The notes beneath the pieces are model-generated. The model was given only the letters and a program-made list of their open reading frames with translations. It ran no database searches and was not told where the DNA came from. Both the position numbers and the translations under genes were made by a program. From Lutibacter profundi (GTDB lineage: Bacteria; Bacteroidota; Bacteroidia; Flavobacteriales; Flavobacteriaceae): DNA of 64,000 bases. Shown here piece after piece: positions 35,928-43,628 of this stretch. Position 1 is the first letter of the stretch; each line of letters starts with the position of its first letter. The DNA lies in assembly GCF_001543325.1 (NCBI RefSeq), contig NZ_CP013355.1:2448001-2512000 (forward strand). Reading direction: 5' to 3'.

Positions 35928-36881
35928 ATGAAGAATTACGTAAATATTAGCGACTTAAATAATTTGCAGAATACGGTGCAAGATGCTATTGACTTAAAGA
36001 AAAATGAATTACAGTCTAAAACACTTGGAGAAGGAAAAACAATTTGTTTATTATTTTTTAACAATAGTTTGCGTACACGATTAAGCACACAAAAAGCCGC
36101 TCAAAATTTGGGAATGCACACTATTGTAATGAATTTTGGAAATGAAGGTTGGCAGTTAGAGTTTGAAGATGGGGTTGTAATGAATGAAAATAAATCTGAG
36201 CACATTAAAGAAGCGGCTAAAGTTATTGCACAATATTGTGATATTGTAGCGATTAGGGCTTTTGCATCGCTAACAGATAAAGAAAAGGACAATGCTGAAA
36301 TGGTGATTAATAGTTTTATAAAATATGCAGGGATTCCAGTTGTAAATATGGAAAGCGCAACAAAACACCCGTTACAAGCGTTGGCTGATGCTATTACTAT
36401 GGAAGAATTTAAAACAACAAAAAAACCTAAAGTGGTGTTGTCTTGGGCTCCACATCCAAAAGCATTGCCCCATGCAGTTGCAAATTCATTTGTAGAAATG
36501 ATGCAATTGCAAGAAGCCGATTTTGTAATTACGCATCCTGAAGGCTATGAATTAAATTCAGAAATAACGAAGAATTCAAGGGTAGAATATAATCAGGAAA
36601 AAGCATTTGAGAATGCAGATTTTGTATATGTAAAAAATTGGAGTTCCTACAAAGATTATGGTCAGGTTATAAAAAAAGATGCTGATTGGATGATTACAGA
36701 GGCTAAAATGAAACTAACAAACAATGGCAAATTTATGCATTGTTTGCCTGTAAGAAGAAATGTGGTAGTTACTGATGAGGTGATAGATTCAGAAAACTCA
36801 TTGGTGATTGAACAGGCCAATAATAGAACGTATGCAGCACAAATTGTGTTGAAGAAAATATTGGAGAAAATAGGTTGCTGA
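35928..36881 (+). CDS. argF': N-acylornithine (acetyl- or succinyl-) carbamoyltransferase
   Basis: Carbamoylates N-acylornithine rather than free ornithine, as described for Bacteroides and Xanthomonas enzymes. The 317-residue protein has the carbamoyl-phosphate site NNSLRTRLSTQKAA (near residue 46), ATKHPLQALADAIT (HPxQ, near residue 155), and MHCLPVRRNVVV (near residue 270), characteristic of the N-acyl-specific branch. Residue 90, which as I recall is Pro in the succinyl-specific Bacteroides fragilis enzyme and Glu in the acetyl-specific Xanthomonas enzyme, is Ser here (ENKSEH). Its stop codon TGA is part of a repeat-like TGAGCGCAGTCGAAG. Confidence 0.9.
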   Translation: MKNYVNISDLNNLQNTVQDAIDLKKNELQSKTLGEGKTICLLFFNNSLRTRLSTQKAAQNLGMHTIVMNFGNEGWQLEFEDGVVMNENKSEHIKEAAKVIAQYCDIVAIRAFASLTDKEKDNAEMVINSFIKYAGIPVVNMESATKHPLQALADAITMEEFKTTKKPKVVLSWAPHPKALPHAVANSFVEMMQLQEADFVITHPEGYELNSEITKNSRVEYNQEKAFENADFVYVKNWSSYKDYGQVIKKDADWMITEAKMKLTNNGKFMHCLPVRRNVVVTDEVIDSENSLVIEQANNRTYAAQIVLKKILEKIGC

Positions 36882-36893
36882 GCGCAGTCGAAG
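36878..36893 (+). repeat. REP-like repeat arm overlapping the argF' stop codon
   Basis: CTGAGCGCAGTCGAAG, a single arm of the family seen complete at 1511-1585. Its TGA supplies the argF' stop. Confidence 0.5.
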
Positions 36894-36945
36894 AGTAAGT
36901 TGAAGAAAATTTTATTCTAAATAAGGTTATTTAAAAAAGGTGATA

Positions 36946-37725
36946 ATGAAAAGTAAACTAAATATCGTTAAAATTGGAGGCAATATCATTAATGACGAGG
37001 GTGCATTAACGTCTTTTTTAAAAGATTTTTCAGCACTTAAAGGTTATAAAATATTAGTTCACGGAGGAGGGAAGAAAGCTACTGAATTGGCATCACTAAT
37101 GGGTTTAAAACCTAAAATGATAAATGGGAGAAGAATTACCGATGCCGCTAATTTAGATGTTGTAACTATGGTATATGCAGGTTTGTTGAATAAAAAAATA
37201 ACAGCACAACTTCAAAAAAATAATTGTAATGCAATGGGATTATCGGGTGTTGATGCTAATTGTATTTTAGCGCACAAAAGAACTGTAAAAGACATTGATT
37301 ATGGTTTTGCGGGTGATGTTGATGAAGTGAATTCAGAATTTATAAATGTGTTATTACAAAATAATGTAACGCCGGTGTTTTGCGCTATTACCCATGATAA
37401 AAACGGACAATTATTAAATACAAATGCCGATACTATTGCTTCAGAAATTGCTGTGGCAATGAGTAAACTATTTAATGTGCGTTTAAATTATATTTTTGAA
37501 TTGAAAGGTGTTTTAGAAAGTATTGAGGATAAAAATTCAGTAATAAAACATATTAATTTAGAAAAATATAAGCAATTAATTAAAGAAGGTGTTATCTCAG
37601 AAGGAATGCTTCCAAAGCTCCATAACTGTTTTAATGCTTTAGAAAAAGGGGTTCAGAAAGTAAAAATGGGAGATGCTTCATTGGTAAAAAACGAATCAAA
37701 TTTATATACAACATTAAGTTTGTAA
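36946..37725 (+). CDS. argB: N-acylglutamate kinase
   Basis: Phosphorylates N-acylglutamate, the second step of the pathway. From ATG 36946 (MKSKLNIVKIGG) it has 259 residues. Seen: the N-terminal IVKIGGNIINDEGAL, ILVHGGGKKATELASLMG (near residue 37), GLSGVDAN, NTNADTIASEIAVAM (near residue 165), and the C-terminal KMGDAS. A GTG at 36940 would add two residues and is less likely. The gaps to argF' (64 bases) and argE hold REP-like fragments, so spacing here is looser than in the first half of the operon. Confidence 0.93.
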   Translation: MKSKLNIVKIGGNIINDEGALTSFLKDFSALKGYKILVHGGGKKATELASLMGLKPKMINGRRITDAANLDVVTMVYAGLLNKKITAQLQKNNCNAMGLSGVDANCILAHKRTVKDIDYGFAGDVDEVNSEFINVLLQNNVTPVFCAITHDKNGQLLNTNADTIASEIAVAMSKLFNVRLNYIFELKGVLESIEDKNSVIKHINLEKYKQLIKEGVISEGMLPKLHNCFNALEKGVQKVKMGDASLVKNESNLYTTLSL

Positions 37726-37743
37726 AGAGTTGTTATGCCGTAA

Positions 37744-37771
37744 GTGTCATACTAATCGCAGTCGGAGTATT
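37744..37771 (+). repeat. Degenerate REP-like repeat arm after argB
   Basis: The segment GTCATACTAATCGCAGTCGG resembles GTCATACTGAGCGCAGTCGA with three changes, so it looks like a decayed copy of the TGAGCG family. Confidence 0.4.
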
Positions 37772-37860
37772 GTTTTAGCATCGAATACAATGAAGAAATA
37801 ATTTAATTGTGTCTTAAAAATTGGGAAATAGTACTGATAACGTTTTTAATATGGTGAAAC

Positions 37861-37877
37861 CCTGAACCAAGTTCAGG
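37861..37877. repeat. Small inverted repeat CCTGAAC-CAA-GTTCAGG
   Basis: Perfect 7-bp stem with a 3-base loop in the argB-argE gap. It is like the intergenic CCTGAA...TTCAGG repeats common in Flavobacteriaceae. No T-run follows, so it is unlikely to be a terminator. Confidence 0.5.
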
Positions 37878-37924
37878 AAGACGAGAGTTAATATTTTAAT
37901 TAGAAGGTAATTAATAAACAAATA

Positions 37925-38983
37925 ATGATAAATCAACTAACAAAAGAAGCCATTGAATTGTTGAAGAATTTAATTTCAAAGCAGTCATTTTCAGGAGAAG
38001 AAAATGAAACAGCATTGTTAATAATGCAATGGTTTTCTAGTCATAATATAAAGTTTGAAAGTAACAAACACAATGTTTGGGCAAAAAACAAGTATTTTGA
38101 TACTTCAAAAAAAACCATTTTATTAAACTCACATCATGATACGGTAAAACCAAATAAAAACTACACGAAAAACCCATTAAATCCAGAAGTGACGGATGGG
38201 AAATTGTATGGCTTAGGAAGCAATGATGCTGGTGGAAGTTTGGTGTCGTTATTGGCAACTTTCACCTATTATTATGAGAGAGATGATTTGAGTTATAATT
38301 TTGTTATTGTGGCTTCAGCTGAAGAAGAAAATTCGGGTTCGAATGGTTTAAATAGTATGTTGTCAATAATTCCTGAAATAGATTTTGCAATTATTGGCGA
38401 ACCTACATTAATGAATTTAGCCATTGCCGAAAAAGGGTTGTTAGTATTAGATTGCGAGGCTAAAGGAACTTCAGGTCATGCGGCGCATGGAATTGGAGAT
38501 AATGCAATTTACAATGCGATTGAAGATATACATTGGGTTCAAAATTTTAATTTTCCAAAGGTTTCTGAAACATTAGGAAAGGTTAAAATGACGGTTACAC
38601 AAATTGAAGCTGGACATCAACACAATGTAATTCCAGCTAATTGTAACTATGTGGTTGATGTTAGAGTAACGGATATGTACAGTAATAAAGAAGTGTTAGA
38701 GATTATACAATCAAATGTAAAATCTAAAGTTACTGCAAGATCTTTACGGTTAAATTCTTCTTCAATACCAAAAAATCATCCAATTGTTGAAGCCGGAATT
38801 AAATTAGGAAGAGAAACGTATGGCTCACCTACACTTTCAGATCAAGCGGTGTTAAGTTGTCCATCTTTAAAATTAGGACCAGGGCAAAGTTTACGTTCTC
38901 ATACGGCTGATGAATTTATATATTTATATGAAATTGAAGAAGGAATAGACTTGTATATTAAAATATTAAATGAAATTGTGTAA
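37925..38983 (+). CDS. argE: M20-family N-acylcitrulline/N-acylornithine deacylase
   Basis: Removes the N-acyl group. Because the carbamoyltransferase here is N-acyl specific, the true substrate is probably N-acylcitrulline. The 352-residue M20 metallopeptidase shows LLNSHHDTVKPNK (metal-binding His and Asp near residues 76-78), GLGSNDAGGSLVSLLA (second metal Asp), ASAEEENSGSNGL (catalytic Glu) and IIGEPTLM. The final metal His is in LRSHTADEFIYL. A 199-base gap with repeat fragments separates it from argB. Confidence 0.92.
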   Translation: MINQLTKEAIELLKNLISKQSFSGEENETALLIMQWFSSHNIKFESNKHNVWAKNKYFDTSKKTILLNSHHDTVKPNKNYTKNPLNPEVTDGKLYGLGSNDAGGSLVSLLATFTYYYERDDLSYNFVIVASAEEENSGSNGLNSMLSIIPEIDFAIIGEPTLMNLAIAEKGLLVLDCEAKGTSGHAAHGIGDNAIYNAIEDIHWVQNFNFPKVSETLGKVKMTVTQIEAGHQHNVIPANCNYVVDVRVTDMYSNKEVLEIIQSNVKSKVTARSLRLNSSSIPKNHPIVEAGIKLGRETYGSPTLSDQAVLSCPSLKLGPGQSLRSHTADEFIYLYEIEEGIDLYIKILNEIV

Positions 38984-38992
38984 AAATTACGG

Positions 38993-39016
38993 TTACTGAG
39001 CGGAGTAGAAGTGACA
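38993..39016 (+). repeat. REP-like repeat arm between argE and argH
   Basis: The core ACTGAGCGGAGTAGAAGTGA matches the TGAGCG-AGT-GAA family. It lies about 75 bases before the preferred argH start. Confidence 0.5.
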
Positions 39017-39090
39017 ATCAAATGAGTAAAGTGGTTTCAATTCCGCATAACCACCAACTCTTAAAAACTAATAATTTAAAAATTAATAAA

Positions 39091-40368
39091 ATGAAACTTT
39101 GGGATAAAGGATTTTCAACCGATAAAAAAATAGATTTATTTACAGTTGGAAACGATAGAGAATTAGATTTAGTTTTAGCAAAATATGATATTATTGGAAA
39201 TATAGCTCATGCTAAAATGTTACATAAAATTGGATTACTTACTGCTACGGAAATTAGAGATTTAGAAATTGAATTAAATACAATTTTAAAAACTATTGAA
39301 AATGGAGAATTTATTATTGAAGATTCTTTTGAAGATGTACATTCTAAAGTAGAGTTTTTACTAACAGAGAAGTTAGGAGATACAGGTAAGAAAATTCATA
39401 CTGCACGTTCAAGAAATGATCAGGTTTTAGTAGATGTGCATTTGTATGTAAAAGATGCTTTAAATGAAATAAATGAAGGTGTTGATGATTTATTTGATTT
39501 ATTAATAACGTTAGCTAAAAAATATAAAGAAGTATTGTTACCAGGATATACACATTTACAAGTGGCAATGCCTTCATCATTTGGCCTGTGGTTTTCAGCC
39601 TATGCAGAAACGTTAATTGATGATATTTATTTTTTAAAAGCAGCGTATAAAGTAGCAGATCAAAATCCGTTAGGTTCGGCTGCTGGTTATGGAAGTTCAT
39701 TTCCAATTGACAGAGACTTTACAACTAAAGCATTAAATTTTGAAACCTTAAAATATAATTCTGTGGCAGCTCAAATGGGAAGAGGAAAATTAGAAAAATC
39801 AGTATCTTTTGCGTTAAGCTCAATAGCGAGTACTTTATCAAAAATGAGTATGGATATTTGTTTGTATATGAGTCAGAATTTTAGTTTTATTTCTTTTCCT
39901 GATGAATTAACAACAGGTTCTAGTATAATGCCTCATAAGAAAAACCCTGATGTTTTTGAATTAATTAGAGGGAAATGTAACAAATTACAAGCATTACCTT
40001 ATGAGTTTACACTAATAACAAACAATCTTCCAAGTGGATATCACAGAGATTTACAATTGTTAAAAGAAGGGTTAATCCCTTCATTTTCAACATTGAAATC
40101 ATGTTTGGAAATGTTAACGTATTCATTAAAAAATATTCAAGTAAAAACCAATATTGTTGAAGATGAAAAATATTTGTATTTATTTAGTGTTGAAGAGGTT
40201 AATAAATTAGTTCAAAGTGGTGTTCCATTTAGAGATGCATATAAAATTGTTGGAAAAAACATTGATGAAGGTAATTTTAAACCTAATAAAAATGTAGTTC
40301 ATACACACAAAGGAAGTTTAGGAAATTTATGTTTGGATGAAATAGTTGCTAAAAAGGAGGCTATTTAA
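39091..40368 (+). CDS. argH: Argininosuccinate lyase
   Basis: Splits argininosuccinate to arginine and fumarate, the last step. I begin at ATG 39091 (MKLWDKGFS), giving 425 residues; the frame is open 23 codons further up to 39022, but this part is unlike the family. Motifs: HTARSRNDQVLVD (near residue 105), the GYTHLQVAMPSSFG block with the catalytic-site His and Thr, and the signature GSSIMPHKKNPDVFELIRGK (near residue 275). The stop codon lies within the terminator hairpin that ends the operon. Confidence 0.93.
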   Translation: MKLWDKGFSTDKKIDLFTVGNDRELDLVLAKYDIIGNIAHAKMLHKIGLLTATEIRDLEIELNTILKTIENGEFIIEDSFEDVHSKVEFLLTEKLGDTGKKIHTARSRNDQVLVDVHLYVKDALNEINEGVDDLFDLLITLAKKYKEVLLPGYTHLQVAMPSSFGLWFSAYAETLIDDIYFLKAAYKVADQNPLGSAAGYGSSFPIDRDFTTKALNFETLKYNSVAAQMGRGKLEKSVSFALSSIASTLSKMSMDICLYMSQNFSFISFPDELTTGSSIMPHKKNPDVFELIRGKCNKLQALPYEFTLITNNLPSGYHRDLQLLKEGLIPSFSTLKSCLEMLTYSLKNIQVKTNIVEDEKYLYLFSVEEVNKLVQSGVPFRDAYKIVGKNIDEGNFKPNKNVVHTHKGSLGNLCLDEIVAKKEAI

Positions 40369-40388
40369 ACTTTTAAATAGCCTCTTTA
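40357..40388. terminator. Terminator of the arginine operon, overlapping the argH stop
   Basis: Perfect 13-bp stem GAGGCTATTTAAA (40357-40369) with its complement (40372-40384), then TTTAAAT. The TAA stop of argH is in the left arm. It can also serve the convergent DUF3570 gene. Confidence 0.8.
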
Positions 40389-40406
40389 AATATACATTGT
40401 ATATGT

Positions 40407-41855
40407 TTAATCCATTATAAATTTAAATCCAAGAGAAACTATTCCAGCAGTTAATCCAGTATTTCTTCTATAGTTACTATATTTAAAATCTACACTTTTC
40501 AGTCCGAATTTCCATATTTTACGCTCGGTAAAAATATCGGTATAAGACACCCCAAAACCTATTTGACTTGAATTAAATTTGGATAAATCATAATCAGAAG
40601 TATAAAATTCAGAAGTAGATACATTTTGTTCATAGGGTGCAAAATAATCTGCTGCGGTTTGTGTATAGTATCTGTATGAAGGATACAGCGTAAACTTGTC
40701 AGAAATTTTAACGGGTAATTCAATTTCTGCCGTTTGAGAGGTTATACCCCAATCATCATAATAGTAACGATAATAGGTTCTTAATACCACAAATTCATTT
40801 ATATAATAGTTGAATCGAGCTCCAATAGGTGTTTTAAGTCTAGAATCGGGTAATCGTTCTATATCATCTGCTAATTGAAAGACATCAGTATTAATAGATG
40901 AGGTATAATTTTTAATATTAGAAGCATTTCCAACGTAGTAATTTACCCTGTCTCCAAAATATACTCGTTGCATGGGGTTTGCTAGCCAACCTTGTTGTTG
41001 TACAACATCTAAAAATAGAGAGATTTGAGCTCTTTTACTTAATATTTGTGAAAATCCAATGGATAATGAATAGGTATTTCTTTTTGTATTGTTTACTAAA
41101 GTTGTATTGTATGGGCTCCATACGTTTGTACCATTTTTATCAATAATATTTCCATTTTCATCTAAAATATCAATGGTAGAGAAAAAACCGCGATTAAGAT
41201 TTTGGTTAGCTTCAAGATAAGAATCTAATTCTGTTGGATAAACAGGCTTCCAAGTATCAAGGTATATATTTGCCCTTAGGTTTATTTCAGTATTTTTTTC
41301 ATTGAAAAGTTTTGTAAAATTTCCACCAAAACCAAATGAGATATAGTCAAATTCAGAAGCAAAATTAATATTGGCTCCAACAATTGTATTTCTGTTATTA
41401 GATGAGTGGCTGTAACCAAAATTCCCATTTACCCAAACATCACTTTTTGAGGCTCCTGTAGAAGCAACCCAAGGGCTCCCCGTAATGTTAGATGCACTTG
41501 ATTTATCATCATCGTCATCATCACCATTTCGTGAGGCACCAGATAAATCAAAAGGATCTAAATTACTTGATGAGGCCGATGAATAGGCTGAAACTGTAGC
41601 ATTAATTGTAAAAACATCATCATCATTTAAAGGAATAGAAATAACAATATCTGTAGCTACATCAGTCAATTTTTCAGTCCCAATTCCTCCTGTAACAGCT
41701 GCATTATCCCCATTTTGTGAATAATAACTTGAGATAATATCAATTTCAGCACTTTCTAATACTCGCTTTTTATAGGTGTTGTTAGGATTACTTATTGTTT
41801 GTGAGTATCCTCCAAAGGATAAAAACAATGTAAATAGTATTATAATTTTTTTCAT
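40407..41855 (-). CDS. DUF3570 outer-membrane beta-barrel protein
   Basis: From ATG 41855 (MKKIIILFTLFLSFGGYSQ) the protein has 482 residues with a Sec signal peptide ending YSQ. The rest is a chain of alternating amphipathic strands rich in Tyr, Ser and Asn, ending in an aromatic-containing strand (GIVSLGFKFIMD), as expected for an outer-membrane barrel. A Ser/Asp-rich loop with a run of six Asp (residues 107-112) lies before the barrel. The DUF3570 family usually sits next to DUF4266 and ApbE, as here. Its transport or electron-transfer role is not established. The longer frame start at 41891 would overlap the DUF4266 gene and is rejected. Confidence 0.8.
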   Translation of the reverse strand: MKKIIILFTLFLSFGGYSQTISNPNNTYKKRVLESAEIDIISSYYSQNGDNAAVTGGIGTEKLTDVATDIVISIPLNDDDVFTINATVSAYSSASSSNLDPFDLSGASRNGDDDDDDKSSASNITGSPWVASTGASKSDVWVNGNFGYSHSSNNRNTIVGANINFASEFDYISFGFGGNFTKLFNEKNTEINLRANIYLDTWKPVYPTELDSYLEANQNLNRGFFSTIDILDENGNIIDKNGTNVWSPYNTTLVNNTKRNTYSLSIGFSQILSKRAQISLFLDVVQQQGWLANPMQRVYFGDRVNYYVGNASNIKNYTSSINTDVFQLADDIERLPDSRLKTPIGARFNYYINEFVVLRTYYRYYYDDWGITSQTAEIELPVKISDKFTLYPSYRYYTQTAADYFAPYEQNVSTSEFYTSDYDLSKFNSSQIGFGVSYTDIFTERKIWKFGLKSVDFKYSNYRRNTGLTAGIVSLGFKFIMD

Positions 41856-41868
41856 TTTGTTTTTAGAA

Positions 41869-42081
41869 TTAATTACAACCACAACCACCACCTACTTTTC
41901 CTCCATTTGCACCTGAGGCAGCCTCTCTATATACTTGGAAAGTTGTTTCGAATTTTGCAGCTTTTTTTGCTGCTAAAACCATATCGGGGTCATTTAAATA
42001 TACTTTTTCATAATTTTTTACAGCTACACAAGAAGTTAAAGAACCTATAGCTAAAAGGAGTAAACTAATTTTTTTAATCAT
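41869..42081 (-). CDS. DUF4266 small lipoprotein with C-terminal GGGCGCN
   Basis: Only 70 residues. A lipoprotein signal (lipobox LTSC at residues 15-18) means a mature chain of about 53 residues anchored in a membrane. It ends REAASGANGGKVGGGCGCN. The C-terminal Gly-rich CGC motif is the hallmark of DUF4266 and is very strongly kept from Bacteroidota to Proteobacteria as far as I recall. Two Cys separated by one Gly suggest metal or thiol chemistry. It overlaps apbE by four bases and is followed by DUF3570. It may be the working cofactor carrier of this cassette. Confidence 0.82.
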   Translation of the reverse strand: MIKKISLLLLAIGSLTSCVAVKNYEKVYLNDPDMVLAAKKAAKFETTFQVYREAASGANGGKVGGGCGCN

Positions 42082-43058
42082 AATTTATTAATATTTATAT
42101 GTTTTGATGTGTGAATTTCACCTTTATCGTCAATAATAATGCACTCAATATTTGGTAATTGGTTAATTCTATTTAAACCAACCTTTGTACCCATAACAAA
42201 TACAGATGTTGCTAGTGCATCAGCCAATTCAGCTTTGGGAGCAAAAACGGTAACACTTGTAATTCCTGTTGAAGGGTAGCCTGTTCTAGGGTCAATAATA
42301 TGTGTATAGCGTTTACCATTAAAAATTACGTATTTTTCATAATTTCCAGATGTTACAACTGCACCATTTTTAATTGGTAAAAGAGCAAAAGCATTGTTTT
42401 TATTTAAAGGATTTGTAATTGCAACTTTCCAATAATCACCATTAGGTTGTTTTCCCCAAGTATTCATATCTCCAGAGGCATTAATAATGCCTGCTTTTAC
42501 ACCTTTTGATATTAATAATTGTTTGGCTTTATCGGCAGCATATCCTTTTCCGATAGCTCCAAATCCAATTTTCATTCCTTTTAATTTTAGAAAAACGGTT
42601 AACTTTTCTTTGTCAAGAATAATATTCTTGTATCCAACTTTAGAAACAGAATTTTTAATGGCTTCTTTTGAAGGCATTGTTTTTAAACTTCCATCAAATT
42701 TCCAAATGTTATCCATGGATGCGTAACTTATGTCGAAGGCACCATCAGTAAGTTTTGATAGCACTAAAGAACGTTTAATTAATTCAAATAATTCCGGACT
42801 AACTTTTGTTGGTTTTATCCCAGCATTTTTAATAATGATGGAAGTTTGCGAATTAGAATCCCACGAGGATATTAATTTTTCAATTCTTGAGATTTCATTT
42901 ACTGCAATATTTATAAATGAGTTACCTTCAACAGTATTATTTGCTACAACAGAAATATCAAACCGACTTCCCATAAGCTTTAAAGTTCTTTTATAAACTT
43001 CTTGAGCATTTAATGAATATGAAATTAGAATTGCAATATATAAGATGTGTTTTCTCAT
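42078..43058 (-). CDS. apbE: ApbE-type FAD:protein FMN transferase (exported)
   Basis: Transfers FMN from FAD to Thr/Ser of exported proteins. The 326 residues start with a signal peptide (ending LNAQ); I see no lipobox Cys. Conserved ApbE features: LMGSRFDIS, SSWDSNSQTS, GAFDISYASM, GFGAIGKGYAADKAKQLL (near residue 165), INASGDMNTWGKQP, and TSGNYEKYVIFNGKRYTHIIDPRTGYPSTG. No protein nearby has a clear flavinylation motif of the SGAT type. The closest string is SGAN in the overlapping DUF4266 gene. The start is nine bases after the thioredoxin-like gene. Confidence 0.9.
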   Translation of the reverse strand: MRKHILYIAILISYSLNAQEVYKRTLKLMGSRFDISVVANNTVEGNSFINIAVNEISRIEKLISSWDSNSQTSIIIKNAGIKPTKVSPELFELIKRSLVLSKLTDGAFDISYASMDNIWKFDGSLKTMPSKEAIKNSVSKVGYKNIILDKEKLTVFLKLKGMKIGFGAIGKGYAADKAKQLLISKGVKAGIINASGDMNTWGKQPNGDYWKVAITNPLNKNNAFALLPIKNGAVVTSGNYEKYVIFNGKRYTHIIDPRTGYPSTGITSVTVFAPKAELADALATSVFVMGTKVGLNRINQLPNIECIIIDDKGEIHTSKHININKL

Positions 43059-43066
43059 TGGTTAAT

Positions 43067-43501
43067 TTAAAAAGAAGCTAAAAGTTTAATGTACTCAGCA
43101 GGCTTCATTTTTTTATAGCCTGTACTTCCTAAAACATTTCCATTTTTATCAAGAACAGCTACGTAGGGAAAAAAACCATTTTTATCGTATTTTTCCATAA
43201 GACTATTGTTCTTTTTTTGTTGAATAGGATCTAATTTGTTTTTGTTTTTTCTAGGAAAATCAACTTTTAGCAGTACAAAATTTGCTGCAGCATAATTCTT
43301 GAACTCTTTTGTGCTCCATATTTCTTTATCAAGTTTAATGCAAGGCGCACACCAATCTGACCCTTGAAATACCAATACAATATTTTTATTTTTAGCAGTA
43401 GCTATTTCTTTTGCGGTTTCAAAATCACTTAACCATTCTTGTGCATTTATAGTGGTTATAGTTAATAAAAATACGAGAATTATAATTATATTTTTTGTCA
43501 T
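43067..43501 (-). CDS. Periplasmic thioredoxin-like protein (WCAPC)
   Basis: A 144-residue exported thioredoxin-fold protein. A signal peptide covers residues 1-20 (ends INAQ). The redox motif is QGSDWCAPCIKLDKEIW (CAPC near residue 50), and the cis-Pro loop is FFPYVAVLD. It resembles the thioredoxin_7 group rather than classic TrxA. It leads the operon trx-apbE-DUF4266-DUF3570. A likely job is to keep the Cys pair of the DUF4266 lipoprotein in the right redox state, but this is inferred from position only. Confidence 0.82.
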   Translation of the reverse strand: MTKNIIIILVFLLTITTINAQEWLSDFETAKEIATAKNKNIVLVFQGSDWCAPCIKLDKEIWSTKEFKNYAAANFVLLKVDFPRKNKNKLDPIQQKKNNSLMEKYDKNGFFPYVAVLDKNGNVLGSTGYKKMKPAEYIKLLASF

Positions 43502-43560
43502 TTCTTTTTTCGAGGTTTAAAATTAATATATTTTATTTTAAAATTCTTTTTTTGTTATAA

Positions 43561-43593
43561 AAAGACCCTCTAAAATTATTTAGAGAGATCTTT
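43561..43593 (-). terminator. Terminator downstream of the calcium-repeat lipoprotein gene
   Basis: Stem CTCTAAA (43568-43574) with TTTAGAG (43579-43585), extended after an internal loop by AAAGA (43561-43565) with TCTTT (43589-43593). On the minus strand a TCTTTTTAT tail follows. It separates the lipoprotein from the thioredoxin-led operon. Confidence 0.65.
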
Positions 43594-43628
43594 TCGTAAA
43601 AAGGGGTATAATTTAAGAAGATTCGTTT

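Noticed and set aside
43502-43560. ECF-type GTAGGGTTT/CAGTTGT motif before the thioredoxin-ApbE operon
   Set aside because: I looked for a third copy there. GAGGGTCTTTTT occurs only as part of the preceding terminator, with no CAGTTGT at the right distance.
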